Positions 49,901 to 61,792 of a DNA stretch of 64,000 nucleotides are shown piece after piece. The stretch lies in contig CM075943.1 in NCBI GenBank assembly GCA_038030265.1, positions 21,700,001 to 21,764,000 of the forward strand, given 5' to 3'. The stretch is from Corythucha ciliata. Lineage: Eukaryota; Arthropoda; Insecta; Hemiptera; Tingidae. The stretch's first letter is position 1. Each line of letters begins with the position of its first letter. Position numbers and translations under genes: made by a program. The notes below the pieces were generated by a model. That model ran no database searches. It was not told the DNA's origin and worked only from the letters and a program-made list of their open reading frames with translations.

Positions 49901-52900
49901 ATCTTTGAAGCCACCTTGGTAACGGGAGTAGTGGGAGGACGAGGAGTTTCAAGTAATCGAATGAGAGACCTCTGTCCGCGGTTTTTCTCAATTTTAGCCG
50001 TGAATTAGTATTGTTGTCAATTTTGGCCGTGAATCAGCATTTATCCCAATTCTAGCTGCTATAATTTTTATTTTCGTTACATTTCGCAAATTCACCCGCG
50101 AATTAGCGTCATTTCTCTTTTTTCCGCGAATGGGCAATTTTTCTTAATTTCAGCTGCAAAATTTTTCTTAATTTTAGGCCAGAACCAACGTGTTTTTTTC
50201 TTTTTCAATTTTAGACGCGATTTTTTTCGGATTGAATTAGCGCTTTTTCCAATTTTATCCAGCACTGCAGAACAGCAGATCAGTGTTTTGCTTTTTACAT
50301 TTTCGCCATAAAATGGCCTCTATATACACCACGAACTAGCATTTTTTTTTTTTTTTTTTTCTCCTCAATTTCTGGTCTGGGAGTTTCGTACAGAAAACAC
50401 AATTCACGATTTTTCGCAGTTTTAGCCACAAATATTAGCGCTTATTCAAAACGTTAACCCCCGTACCTATACATATACTTGTCTATGGATCAGCGTATTT
50501 TCTCAATTTTAGCAGCGAAATAGCCTCCCAGATAAGGCACAATTTTTCTCAATTTGAGCCTTCAAAGTAGCGCTTTTGTGGGCTGAATCGAATATTCAGA
50601 CACACTCTGAAAATCGTTGAAAGTACCCTAATCCCTAATCGCCGTCAAATTACCGTAAATCAGTACTCCTTTTCACGTAAATGAATTATATACAGTATAA
50701 ACCCATCAACGAAGAACCTAAAACTCCTCATTTTCCCATCTGCAGGCTTTTCGCTCGCTCTCTCTGACAGGGGGCCCGAGGGCAGTCCACCCCTATATCT
50801 CCTCGGTATGCTACTGCCGCTTGAGGTCCTGGTTCGCGGGCTCTGGTCGTTTAAAAAACTAATTTAGTGGATTCCACTCACTAAAAAGGGAATTTCATGG
50901 TTTTTGATTACTAAAAAGAAATTTCGCGGGTGTTTGGCTCGCTAAAAATCTGTTACGCGCACTAAAGAACTGTGGGTTTTTCGGAATAGTATAGTATTGT
51001 CTGTCCACTTAGTGATGGACTCTCGAACGCGTTACGCGTTTCGATAGTTCGATTTGTTCACTCCTAATACCAAAAAAATTGAAGAACTCAACAAAAAAAC
51101 TTTTACTACAGGCACTATTGTAACAGGGCGGCAAATGGATTTGAAGAATATGGTTACTTGATTTATTTTATTCCAGTGTAAATAGGACTTATTAATTGTT
51201 AGTTTAAGAAGAGCTTCAAATATGATTCATGCGGGGTTGAAGAACTGTAGATTTTGTGAAAATAATGCAGTACCAGTACCCTATAGATAGTAAGGACACT
51301 GTATTATTATATGTATTTTTAAAGAATGTATACAAAACGGAAGGGTTCAAACAAGGGATAGAGATTAGATGGAATGGTTTACAGAAAAGAGGGAATTAGG
51401 ACGGAAAGTATTGAACCTTGCCAGATACGGAGAGAGCTTTGTTATAAAGCAATTTCTTCGAGATCGGACAGTCAGTGAGTACTGAGTAGTGTACAGAAGG
51501 GTACAGAGTCGAGTAGACGTCCGGACCGTCTTCACGGTCGGCAGGCCTCGGGCCTAGCGGGGGGATTCATGGGAGTACAGAAAGATTTTTCCGAAGTTTT
51601 GTAGCCGGGAGGGAAAAATGATGAAAAGCCCATTGTCTGATTGATTTGTAAATTGTAACTATCCATTTTTAATATGTTGTGATTCGAATAAATTGAAAGT
51701 AACGTCGTGTGTTAAAGCAAGCAAAAGTTTCCTTCCTCTGATTTATCCCTCTCGTTCACTCTCACAATATCTCGAAGCAGTCGTTTTGGACTGCATAGTA
51801 ACCCGCCGAAGGTAAATCCACCGGTTTACACTATAGCCCAGTAAAATGAGGTGTCGAAGGTTGCAATAATTAGGGTAGATGATTTTTTTGTTTCATGTTG
51901 TTGGGGGTGGTGTAGGTATGATGTGTTCAAAATTGTTGACCTCGAAAAACCTCGGGATCATCCTTGAATTCGGGAAAGACGGCGCAATTTTTGGATTTTT
52001 TTCGGGTTTGGGCACTTTTTTCGCGTAAGGAGCCATTTCTCGGCTGTGACTGCAAAGTAACATTTCAAAGCAGATAAAATTTCCGACAAAACTAGTCCAA
52101 AGCGGGATCTGGAGGTACCTATCACAGTATCTAAGATAGAGATCGTCAAATATACGATAACTTTTCAAAATTGACAAGATGTTGATGTTTCCATGTCTTC
52201 ATATCATCTGTAACCATGTGGAATCATTTTAGTGGTCAAAATGGTACACGGCCTTCAGATTTAGGCTAAACGTTCCAACAGAGAGAAGGCAAAACGATAA
52301 CTGTCGCCCAAGAAGCTCCGTAACTACATTGATCAATATGCATTGTTGATAGAAGTAGTTCCTAATTACATTAGTTGGTACAGCCATTACTCGTTGTAGG
52401 CTGTAATAAATGTTATCAGTAAATCAGTATTCGTTATTCGTGACCATGTAGGATTCGTTTAATGGTCGTTCTCACAAAATTAGATAGGACGACTTCTGTA
52501 ACACCTATGTTTCGATAACTGTAATAGGTATAGTTAGTTTTCAGCATTTCGTCCTTTATAGGAAGTAGATCACAAATGCATGTAACTCATCCGACAATGA
52601 CATAATTGTGGCTGAAAATGTCTGATGAACGAATATTTTGGACTGAAAAATGAAAAGTAATGCACTATTTCAACTAAATGATAGCGTGGATGTCAAAAGT
52701 AATAAAAAATATATTTCAATCCATGGTGAATGAAATAATAAACTTGAGCAATGCAGCCTAAGGTGAATAAAGAAAGTAACGGTAGCAAAAAATAAAATAG
52801 TGGGGAGGGGCACGGCCCTTTAGGACAAAATTATGGGTCGCGACCCAAGTGTGGATAACGGACGGTGACCCAGCCAGCCCGCCACCCATTGGTTGAAAAC

Positions 52901-54412
52901 TACTATCAAACCCAACCATTATCAAACCCCCTAAAAACATTGAGGATAACAAGTCGTTTGGCCTCATTTTTGAAGATTCAGTCTAGTCTAGCAAAATAAT
53001 TAGTACTATCATGATCATTAAAGGTTTCTATAATGTCACAGCTAACGAAAACGAAGAACCATAGACCAGCATTTCGGCCTGTTGACAAATTTGCCTAAAT
53101 TTGACGAGCTGTATCTTGGAAACGATAATACATTTAGAACCCGCTTTAGGCTGGTTTTCTCAGAAATTTTCTCAACTTTGAAAAGTTACTTCGAAGCCAC
53201 AACCGAAAAATGGCTAGTTTAGCGTGAAAGAGCCAAAACCCATAAAAAGTCCCACATTTTTGTGGTTTTTCGAGAATTCCATGGTGATCCCGATGTCTTT
53301 CGAGGTCAACAATTTGAACACGTCATACCTGCACCATCCCAGACAACATAAAAAAAAAATATCATCTACCCTAATTATTTCAACCTGACCCCCCTTTTCA
53401 GTTCTTATTTTACTGGACTACTATGGTTACGTATAGACGCTACACTATACGCGAGAGTCCATCCCTAGGACAGACTATAGCAGAGGTCCCACTCGTATTT
53501 ATTTGTATTTTTCGAGGACGTTATTCCTACCATTACGAAGAAGAGGAAATAGTAATGAAATACTTTAAGTTAATTTAATGTCACTTCGTGAAGTGTTAGG
53601 TTAAAACATGTTTAATTAGATGTGTTTGCTAAAATAATCCCCTCTTCAAGCAGCAGAAAGGATAATTTATTAATTTGTATCAGAGATCCCTTAGCTGTCA
53701 GTGAGGCACGCCCTTCAACGTAAATGCCGGAGAAAACGTTGCGATGACTATACAGCCTGACTGTGTTATTTGGTCAGGAAGAGTCATCGCCGCATGGAGT
53801 GGACCGTAAAAAGTAATAATATTTTAAGGAATTTCTGTAATCTAACCTTTGATTCCCATTCCATCCCAACAGCGCATATGATGATCATAATGAGGATTGC
53901 AATAACTCCGACTATTCGCGTGTCGTTATCGCCATTATCGATGATTTTGGCACCGTACTCTTTCAAGAGATCATTCAACGAGTCGCAAAACCCGATCGTG
54001 TTCATGGACGCAGCCACTGCGTTGGCAAAGGCGAGAATCAGACCCACGGACGCTCCGAATTCTGGGCCGAGGGATCTTGATATGATGTAATAAACGCCAC
54101 CTGAAATTAGATAACGTTATAGAGACTCGAACGGTTCATAATAAATTCGACACTCAACTTACCCCCTTTCACTTCGCCGTTTGTACTTATCGCCGACAGT
54201 GAAAGGGTCGTAACAACGCAAACAACAGCTGAAATAGCGATGATGACGAGGGACTGGAATATGCCTGACTGTGCCACGACCCAGGACAGTCGAAGAAACA
54301 GCATGACGCCCCAAATGTTGAGCAAACATGGTATAAGGACACCTTGAATCCATCCTAATTTGACACCGTTATTTTCTTCTTCGATGTCAATTTTTTTAGG
54401 ACTTGAATCCTC
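43934..54412 (-). CDS. SLC12-family Na-(K)-Cl cotransporter (about 15 exons, N-terminus missing)
   Basis: Electroneutral Na-(K)-Cl cotransporter of the NKCC/NCC branch, plasma membrane, used for ion and volume balance. Exons in reading order: 54412-54163, 54100-53847, 48233-48119, 48053-47914, 47843-47646, 47548-47317, 47243-47122, 46248-46113, 46034-45823, 45724-45483, 45407 to about 45184, about 44839-44615, 44547-44414, 44258-44147, 44069-43934 (about 910 aa). TM1 has [20 protein letters not shown]. Also visible are [77 protein letters not shown] and [13 protein letters not shown]. The cytosolic domain has [13 protein letters not shown] and [13 protein letters not shown], and the protein ends LTFYS, as the family does. 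The joint between the exons at 45184 and 44839 is unresolved because the phases disagree. The first exon listed starts at a splice acceptor (TTGTTTCAG), so an upstream exon is missing. NKCC versus NCC is not settled. Confidence 0.95.
46321..47060. repeat. Intron 7 of the SLC12 gene: family B array
   Basis: After a 'cagggccg' stretch (46322), units such as 'gccaaatccacgaaatttgg' plus 'ttgaaggagcc' run from about 46540 to 47020, ending in a G-run (47032-47043). This repeat fills most of the intron. Confidence 0.7.
48300..51000. repeat. SLC12 intron 2, first part: family A and C arrays
   Basis: Family A units ('gaattagcgtttt', 'tctcaattttagccgcgaat') dominate 48640-48770, 49130-49620 and 49980-50590. 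Family C units lie at 50860-50970. Between them is an inverted repeat of about 35 bp (48868-48990, 'ttacccctcacaagtaatta' with its complement at 48995-49025). No exon was found. Confidence 0.75.
51001..51830. other. SLC12 intron 2, middle part
   Basis: Contains a palindromic stretch around 51025-51050 ('ctcgaacgcgttacgcgttt' followed by 'cgatag'). No coding sequence or recognised element otherwise. Confidence 0.35.
51835..53420. mobile_element. ~1.6-kb foldback element in SLC12 intron 2
   Basis: The left arm (51835-52030) and right arm (about 53230-53420) are inverted copies sharing 'aattagggtagatgat', 'gttgacctcgaaa' and a terminal 'agcccagtaaaat' / 'agtccagtaaaat'. The interior (about 1.2 kb) has no transposase ORF. 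Confidence 0.8.
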
Positions 54413-56040
54413 CTGAAACAAGAAAAAAATCCCAGATTCAGTCTCTCCGAATTAAACGTAAACAATAATAAATTAATGTACGATACGCAGAGGTTTTAAC
54501 GGAAGTTAAAAATCGTCCCTCAGCCGGCTGAACTATATTTATGCTTATTATTCAGCGCGCGTGGCGGACACGATGCCCTCAGGGAGCGAAGGGCGGGGGT
54601 GTATCGACAACATACTACTTAAACAATTGTTTGGCAACTCAGACGACAAACACGGACAAGCTTACCAAAGTGTTTAACTGGGAAAGCTAATTAATATTTA
54701 CTGCTACACAGCCCTCATTAAAAACTCATAATTGCTATTTTCTTCCAAACCTCTGTTATTTACAACACGTTCTCAAGGCATAGTCTGCCATGGATACAGC
54801 CCGGGGAAAGAAGAGTCTTTAGAGTAAACAAGGAAATTCATTTACTTTGTTGTCCTGCAAGCCGCAAGCACTTCTGAAATTAAACTCTTAATAAATACTT
54901 TTTAAAATTATTTATTTTTTATAGATTTTTTTCAACGCTCCACGTTTTACAATTAGTATTTCGATTTGAAGTTGCTTTCAAGTTATTTTTAAAAGTGATC
55001 TACTTCCTTCGTATGTTTATCCATTTCTCTAATCATCCATCGGGTTCATGGCTTGATATTTTCCTCGCCAAACAAGTAATTTACCGGCCGAGGAACAGGG
55101 ATTATGATGGGATGGATTCCTATATTATTAGTTCGTAAATCTTGAATAGGTACAGCGTGATTGGTGACACAACTTTTTTGATTAGGAAATGGTATTCAAT
55201 GAGTGCTTTGAAATATTTTTAACGGCTTTCGAGTTTAATCTTTTGTTCAACACGTTATTCACTGTTGAAAAGAAACAAAATAAAATGAACATTTTCCGCT
55301 CCTCTTTCTCAAATTGACCGGGGAGCGGGGAATGCCATTTCAAATACCATACCGGCTGTGAACCCACGTTCTTCACTTTTTTCTGTTTGATACTAAGGTT
55401 TTTGTGTGTGTGTGTTTTTCCTCAAGTTAATTTGTATAATACAATATCAAAAATAATAATTTAATTGGTGAGTTCACGTATAGCGCCATGTCAATTATTT
55501 TTGTGTCCGCTTTTGCCAATATAGTATTTCAAGCAGCTTTTCGATTTCTCCGACCTAATGGCGTAGCCAGCCTGTGGTCTAGGGGTTGGCAGCTTTGTGA
55601 AGAACGTATAGGTAAACCGTTGTTACGTATAACACCAACACGTGTGACGGGTCGAACCCTAAAGCCCCAAGAACGACTATTACACCTCGTAAAAAGACAA
55701 TTTTTGCCTCTCACCTTGGTCAACAGGGATAGGTTGAATTAATCCCAAAAATATGATTTTAGAATCAAGTCATGTGAGATGACTAGATGAGCTAAGTGTA
55801 TAACGTAAATTTAGCCCAGATACCGGGCCAGTGAGGAAAAACTGTGGATATTTAACCCCAAAAGCTATTATTTCAGCAAAAAACTCACCATTAAACTGCA
55901 ATAAAGAGAAACCGAATAGAACCGAGAAGTGTGTAGTAGTGAATAGTCAGTTTTACCCAATTTTGCAGTCAATTATCAATTTTGTCATTTTAAAGACGCG
56001 AATAATCCGTCAACCGTCAACCCTTTTTTAGGGAGCTATA
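54413..56040. other. No gene recognised; upstream side of SLC12
   Basis: The missing N-terminal exon(s) of the minus-strand SLC12 gene should lie here or beyond 56 kb, but no ORF shows the expected sequence. Short ORFs at 55488-55742 (+) and 55182-55376 (-) have no recognised domain. A (gt)n run of about 10 bp lies at 55405-55416. Confidence 0.4.
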
Positions 56041-57495
56041 CAGGGTGTTCCAGGAGGAAACGTCAATACTTGCACATGTTCTACTACTAAGTAGGGCGAA
56101 CCAAAATGACTATGTGGACATAGGGTCGGAAACGCTTCGTTTCAGAGTTACAGGGAATTTTGTGTTTTTTAGGCCAAATCACCTCTTTTCCACAAAAAGC
56201 TGTCTTAACGGACTAACCGTTCAACATAAAACAAAATAAACTACATTTCTAAAAAGAGCACAAAATTTAGCATTGGAAAAATCAGGAATAACATATTAAA
56301 ATCGCCTTTATGTACGTTTAGTTATTTTTGGAAAAATCGAAAAAGTGTTACGTTGAATTTTCGTGTTTCTTTCAGAGGCGAATTTCGCTCAATCTTCAGT
56401 TGGTCGAGCAATGACCAATTATTGTAAAAACATGCCCATTATGTGAGTTTTCAATTGACCTAAAAAAATTGAAAATCGGTTGGATTTGTTCTGAGATATG
56501 ACACGAAAGGTTCGGAAAAACAGTGCAAAATCGTCATAATAAGCCATATTGCAGATGCCAGGTAAAATCCCCAAAAATTGTTTTCGACGTCAAAATAACC
56601 CCATAATTCAAAGAAACAAATTATTTAGGACAAATCAGTGCACTATCATCATCATCATCATCATCCCCCGCCACTTTCACTATTAAATACTCGTTTAATT
56701 AGTTTTTCAGGTGTCCTTCCGTAATTATTTTAATTCAAAATTCATTTTTCTGGTACAAATCAATTATCATACAAAAACGTCTGAAAAATAGCACCAGACG
56801 AAAACTAGAAGGAATCAGACCAATTAATTTGTTTAATAATTGATTGTTTGCTAGTGAAAGTGGTGGGGAGATGATGATGATGATGGATATGGTGCACTGA
56901 TTTTTCTTAAATTACTTGGTTCTTTGAATTATGGGGTTATTTTGACGTCGGAAACAATTTTTGGCGGATTTTACCTGACAGTTGCAATATGGCTTATTTT
57001 GACGATTTTGCACTGTTTTCCCGAACCTTTCGCGTCATATCTCAGAACAAATCCAACCGATTTTCAATTTTTTTAGGTCAATTGAAAACTCACATAATGG
57101 GCATGTTTTTACAATAATTGGTCATTGCTCGACCAACTGAAGATTGAGCGAAATTCGCCTCTGAAAGAAACACGAAAATTCAACGTAACACTTTTTCGAT
57201 TTTTCCAAAAATAACTAAACGTGCATAAAGATGATTTTTATATGTTATTCCTGATTTTTCCAATGTTAAATTTTATGCTCTTTTCAGAAATGTAGTTTAT
57301 TTTGTTCTATGTGGAACGTTTAGTCCGTTAAGACCGCTTTTTGTGGAAAAGAGGTGATTTGGCCTAAAAAACACTAAATTCCCTGTAACTCTGAAACGAA
57401 GCGTTTCCGACCCTATGTCTACATAGTCATTTTGGTTCGCCCTGCTTAGTAGTACAACGTGTGCAAGTATTGACGTTTCCTCCTGGAACACCCTG
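56041..57495. mobile_element. 1.45-kb near-complete palindrome (giant foldback), ends cagggtgttcc
   Basis: Sequence from 'cagggtgttccaggaggaaa' at 56041 reads almost the same from 57495 on the opposite strand, with arms of over 600 bp and a short diverged centre around 56700-56820. Both arms carry (atc)n microsatellites (56648-56666 and 56872-56887) of different length. The flank TATA at both ends fits a TA-type target. The ORFs 56045-56239 (+) and 57297-57515 (-) are mirror copies of the same arm, not genes. Confidence 0.92.
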
Positions 57496-57529
57496 TATAA
57501 TGACCGGTTTACCATTTTTTAAGCGTTAA

Positions 57530-57910
57530 TTTTCAGGTGGCTATGTTTGGGGCGATTAGCCATTTTAAAGGCGTGAATGGTTAGTTCAGTCATTTTAAGG
57601 CCACTTGGAGCCATTTTTTCCTTTCGAGACATGATTAGCCCGTTCGGCTATTTCAAGGGCGCAAATTGTCATTACGGCCATTTTTAGGGGGTGGGTAGTC
57701 AGTCTCTTAGACTATTTTCAAGGGACGAATCGTCAATTTAGTCAAGTTTATGGTGCCAAATGGTGGGCGTGATGGTGCCGCTCCGGTCCTAGTCCGGTGA
57801 CGCAAAAGGCAAAAATTGGGCTCCCTATTTATACTTCATTAGTGCAAAACGGTTAGTTTATCCATTTTTAAGACGCGATACGTCGATTCAGCCATTACAT
57901 CTGTTGGGAT
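57530..57910. repeat. Degenerate array, family D ('cgattagccattttaaag')
   Basis: About ten imperfect units of about 30-35 bp with 'agccattttaagggcg', plus a non-repeat stretch 57740-57830. No gene is seen. Confidence 0.65.
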
Positions 57911-57946
57911 AACGGGCCCAACTCCCAAAACTTAGACCAGGAAAAT

Positions 57947-58377
57947 GGGACATCCTGATTTACTGACGCACAAAAAAATCACCCGGCACCCCTCGAAAAT
58001 TGAAATTTTCCCATTTTTTTTTTCATCCATGCATAATGATACAAATATATCATCGGCCGGCTACACGATTAAAAGAACAAGAAAAATCCTAGTACTTATG
58101 GTACCTCCCAACGCGCCAAGGTCGGAAAATGTCAAACAAAACGCCCGGCACCCCACTGAAAAAGTATTTTTTGGTATTTTCCTACACACGCAGTAACTAC
58201 TACCCAATAGGCTAAGCGCTGGGGAAGGTATCGCTGGTACTGGGATTTTCCGACTTTTCCAATCATCGGCCTGCCGATGATATATTTATATCATTATGGG
58301 TGATAAAAAATGGGAAAATTTCAATTTTCGGGGGGTGCCGGGTGATTTTTTTGTGTGTCAGTAAGTTAGGATGTCCC
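57947..58377. mobile_element. ~430-bp foldback element
   Basis: 'gggacatcctgatttactga' at the left pairs with 'tcagtaagttaggatgtccc' at the right. Pairing continues through 'aaaaaatcacccggcacccc' and 'atatatcatcggc' to a loop of about 130 bp. No coding sequence. Confidence 0.88.
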
Positions 58378-59930
58378 GAACGTAATCGTCTAGCAAAATG
58401 TGAACTCAAGGCATGAAGTCCAAATCGGTTGTCTTCTTATTTGACATTTCGAGGGGAAAAACGGTTCGTTATTCTATATTCGTTAAAACTTACATTTTTA
58501 TTAATTAAGACTCAATACAAAACATTCCGTACGGCTCTTTTCTTCAAAAACTAGCAACCCCGCACCAGAGATAGCGAGAGAGCGAGCGCCGAGAAACCGC
58601 GGACAAAAATATCGCTGTTTTCTCGGCGTTCCTTTACTTTTTTTGATCTTCCATTGCTCGAAAACTTGTGAGCTACTTTGCTTCAGAAATTGTGAGGCGT
58701 TGTTGGTAGGGTTACAGGTGCAGGGTTGTACCTAATCCTTCCGGAGAGGGCGATTCCGGCAGTCCACAGGCTACTATACTATGGCGGGGGACGGGTGTTG
58801 TAATGAATGCGCTTCGTATTGCTGGGATTTCACAGAAACGGGGGTGATCCACCTATTGCCCCCGTCCCCCTCTAGGTACACCCCCTCGTACCCTTCCCAC
58901 GAGTCCAAGTCCAGTTCACGTCCAAATCAGATCATTCCTCCTGAATGAATCACCCATCTGGAAGTCACTAACTCCAATTTCATGGGAGTTAGACCCATTT
59001 CATGGGAGGGATGGGGGGATGGACTATTGGAGCCTTGTTCGGCCTAATGAATGTTCAAGTACCTAAGCCGTTTACTGGAGCAGCTCCGCTGGAATAAACA
59101 TAGGCTCGTTCCACACTTAGGCTCGTTTCACCGACCAATTCACCACCTCATTGATTTCCATTGCCTTTTAAATTCCTATTGCGTTGTAAACTGTTATTGC
59201 GTCCATTTAGCTATAGTTGAAATGACTATTGTTACTGCTATTATTTTTCCTTGCCATAAACGTATTGTCGTCGTAGTTATTTGTATACATGTATATTTTT
59301 CTTCCTCCCATTATCTATTCATACTGACTTCACTAGTATGTATCGTATTAAACTAGATAATATAACTTAAGTAAGTAATAGGTATACGTAGATAAAAATA
59401 TGAATACCACTGTTTGAAATGCTCATGGGGTAATTAAGGGACTTTATCAACAATTAGTTCTATTTGTGTATCGAGATATATTCCTCCCTCAAGGACGGGC
59501 ACGCTTGGGTCCTGTTAAAGGGGAAGTTCTGCACGTGCGTGGTTATGAGTATGGAAATGCTATTGGTAGAAATTAATTATTTGTATGCAAAAAATGAGTA
59601 AATAAATATTGCCAGTCAGTTACAATCAATTTTCTGGTCCCTCAAGGGCTGCAATTTCCTCGAGGAAAATTAAATGACCAAAGCCTCGATCATACCAGAA
59701 TCAGGGCCGCTTCTAGCCATCTTATGGGACCACTAGGCGAGAATTATCCCCCAAGAGAGTAGCCAGGAGAGGGCAAGGGTGGGCGCAGATGCGAAGTCAT
59801 CTTTTTTCGAAACCAGATACAATCGGACACCGTCAATTTGCCCTATCAAACTGGGCTGATTAGCGTTAATGCTGAACATTTTGCCCTTAAAGAATACTGA
59901 AATTATCTTGAAATTTCTCCCGAAAAACAG
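58378..59930. other. No gene recognised
   Basis: Mixed sequence. The 101-codon ORF at 59051-59356 is rich in Cys, His and Val but low in complexity ('ctattgcgt' and 'ttattg' repeats) and is not credible. A 'cagggccg' stretch lies at 59703. Confidence 0.4.
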
Positions 59931-61020
59931 ATTTTCCACAGAAAAAATTAGCTTCACGGCTAAAATTGAGTAAAATCGCTCATTCACTACTAAACATTTA
60001 TAAAAGCGCTCATTGACAGCTGAAATTAAGAAAACGATAACCCCTGCATTTCTATCGTAGAAAAAAGCTCTATAATTCATGGCTAAAAATGAAAAAAATT
60101 GCTAATTCGCGGCTAAAGTGCTAATGTCCTGTTCTTGGGACGAGTCTGAAGCGAAAAGTACGAAAAATCGCTAATTCAACACTAAATGAAAAAATCGCCG
60201 ATTCTCAGCTAAAATTGGGGGGAAAATCCAATTTATTGTTAGACCCATCCAGCCGCGAAAGCACCCAAATCCTGGCAAATATATAGCCACAAAACTACAT
60301 CGCTCGAAGCTAAAAATCCGCGGAATCGGTGAAACTGCAAGTTTTATGTATTTATTCTCTTGAAATCGCCGGTCTCTATTTTCACGAAATTTCGAGTTTC
60401 GGGATCTTTTTTTTTTAGTGACCAAATGGAGCCCGAGGATAGCCCAAATTCTTCTATAAATACCCGCAAAATTGCAACATTTCGAAAGCAACTTTCCGTG
60501 TAATTGGAATTTTTCTGACTAGATAATCGCGATATCGCGAGTTTCACGTCTCAATTTAAGCGAAATTGACAATTTTGGTTCAGTCTCTAAAGGCTATAAG
60601 GATCCCGGGCCAGCCTGCCAGCTGTCCAGGCAGTGCCCACTAGACGGATAGATGCCAAATTTTAAGGCAAGCATCAGCAAAGTTGTAAGTTTACTGGCTG
60701 AATATTCGTGACATTGGTAGTAACAGGTAGGTATTAATTTCACCCAGAACTGCAAGTTTCAGGCCCTTTTGTTTTTAGTGGACGCGCACCCTGCTGGGCA
60801 AGCCGGCCCCAACTGCATCCATAACTTTGAATTTATTTACATTTGAAATAATTAATAAGTTTACAATGTTGGTGACCTGCTTGAGCGAAATTACAAGGTT
60901 TCTTGCTGAATTTGTAAGAAATTGCTGGTGTAATTGCAAGTTTAGGGTCTTCATTCTAGCAAAAATGCAAATTGTGGATCTTAATTTAAGCAAAATTGCA
61001 AGTTACGCGTATTCATAAAA
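59930..61020. repeat. Family A array (reverse) followed by a ~30-bp 'aaattgcaagttt' array
   Basis: 59930-60230 holds reverse-sense family A units ('gctaattcgcggctaaagt'). From about 60290 the unit changes to 'gcgaaattgcaagtttcagg' with a T-rich second half, continuing irregularly to 61020 and interrupted near 60600. The 61020-61790 stretch after it has no recognised feature. Confidence 0.65.
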
Positions 61021-61792
61021 CCATAGTGCAGCCGACAGAGTCTTTACAAATAATGCATCTACTAAATAAAACGGATTAGTTACTCGAATTTTTCGTCCCT
61101 TTTTCCCTAGTAGACGCCATGTACTCTGACACCGACAAGTGGTACATTACATCAAATTAAGGGGGTTTTCGGCTTTCCCGCCTTTTCCTTTGGCTCGAGG
61201 CCACAGGATCCGTTAGCATGAAATGTAATATTCATTTTCCAATATTTTCCAATGCAATAAAACGATTTCGCCACTTGACCGGAATTGGTGGAATTTATGT
61301 TACTTCTCCCCTCAAGTGCTCTATGATAGCGACCGGTTCGTCACGTCCAACAAACAATTACAGACAATTATTCCCACTATATTAAGGAGTTATTGTAGAT
61401 TTTATGCGCTGAGTAGGAAAATTATGCATAATTGGGTGCACTTTTTACGTCGTTGGCTCTTGGTCTATTTGTGAAATTAAACAAGTTTGCGATTGTTTTT
61501 TGTGGGCTCGGAACCTACAGGCTAGCGGTGGACCATGATGGACTGCATCGTAGCCTGACTAGACGTACATTTCAGAGGCAAATATCTGCGAAATTGTATG
61601 TTTCTCAGGGACGGTTTCATATTGAGGAGGGGGGTGGTAGGGCCGATCGCCACCCCCGTCAGCTCAGCTCTACCCTCAGAGAAGTGGTGTGGTAGGAGGG
61701 AATTGAAAAAGGAAAAAGGAAAGTGAAAAGATATACAAATGTGAGGGAAAGGAAATCATAATACCTACTGTCTAGATTCAAGAACTAGGAAT

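Noticed and set aside
54413..54421. ATG at 54421 as the start of the SLC12 protein
   Set aside because: The ATG lies within a strong splice acceptor (TTGTTTCAG). The conserved region begins right after it, so it is probably intron sequence.
56045..57515. Two similar ORFs (plus and minus) as a duplicated gene pair
   Set aside because: They are the two arms of one palindrome, so identical sequence on opposite strands is expected. No domain is recognisable.
59051..59356. 101-codon ORF rich in Cys and His
   Set aside because: Low-complexity sequence with no motif or splice context.
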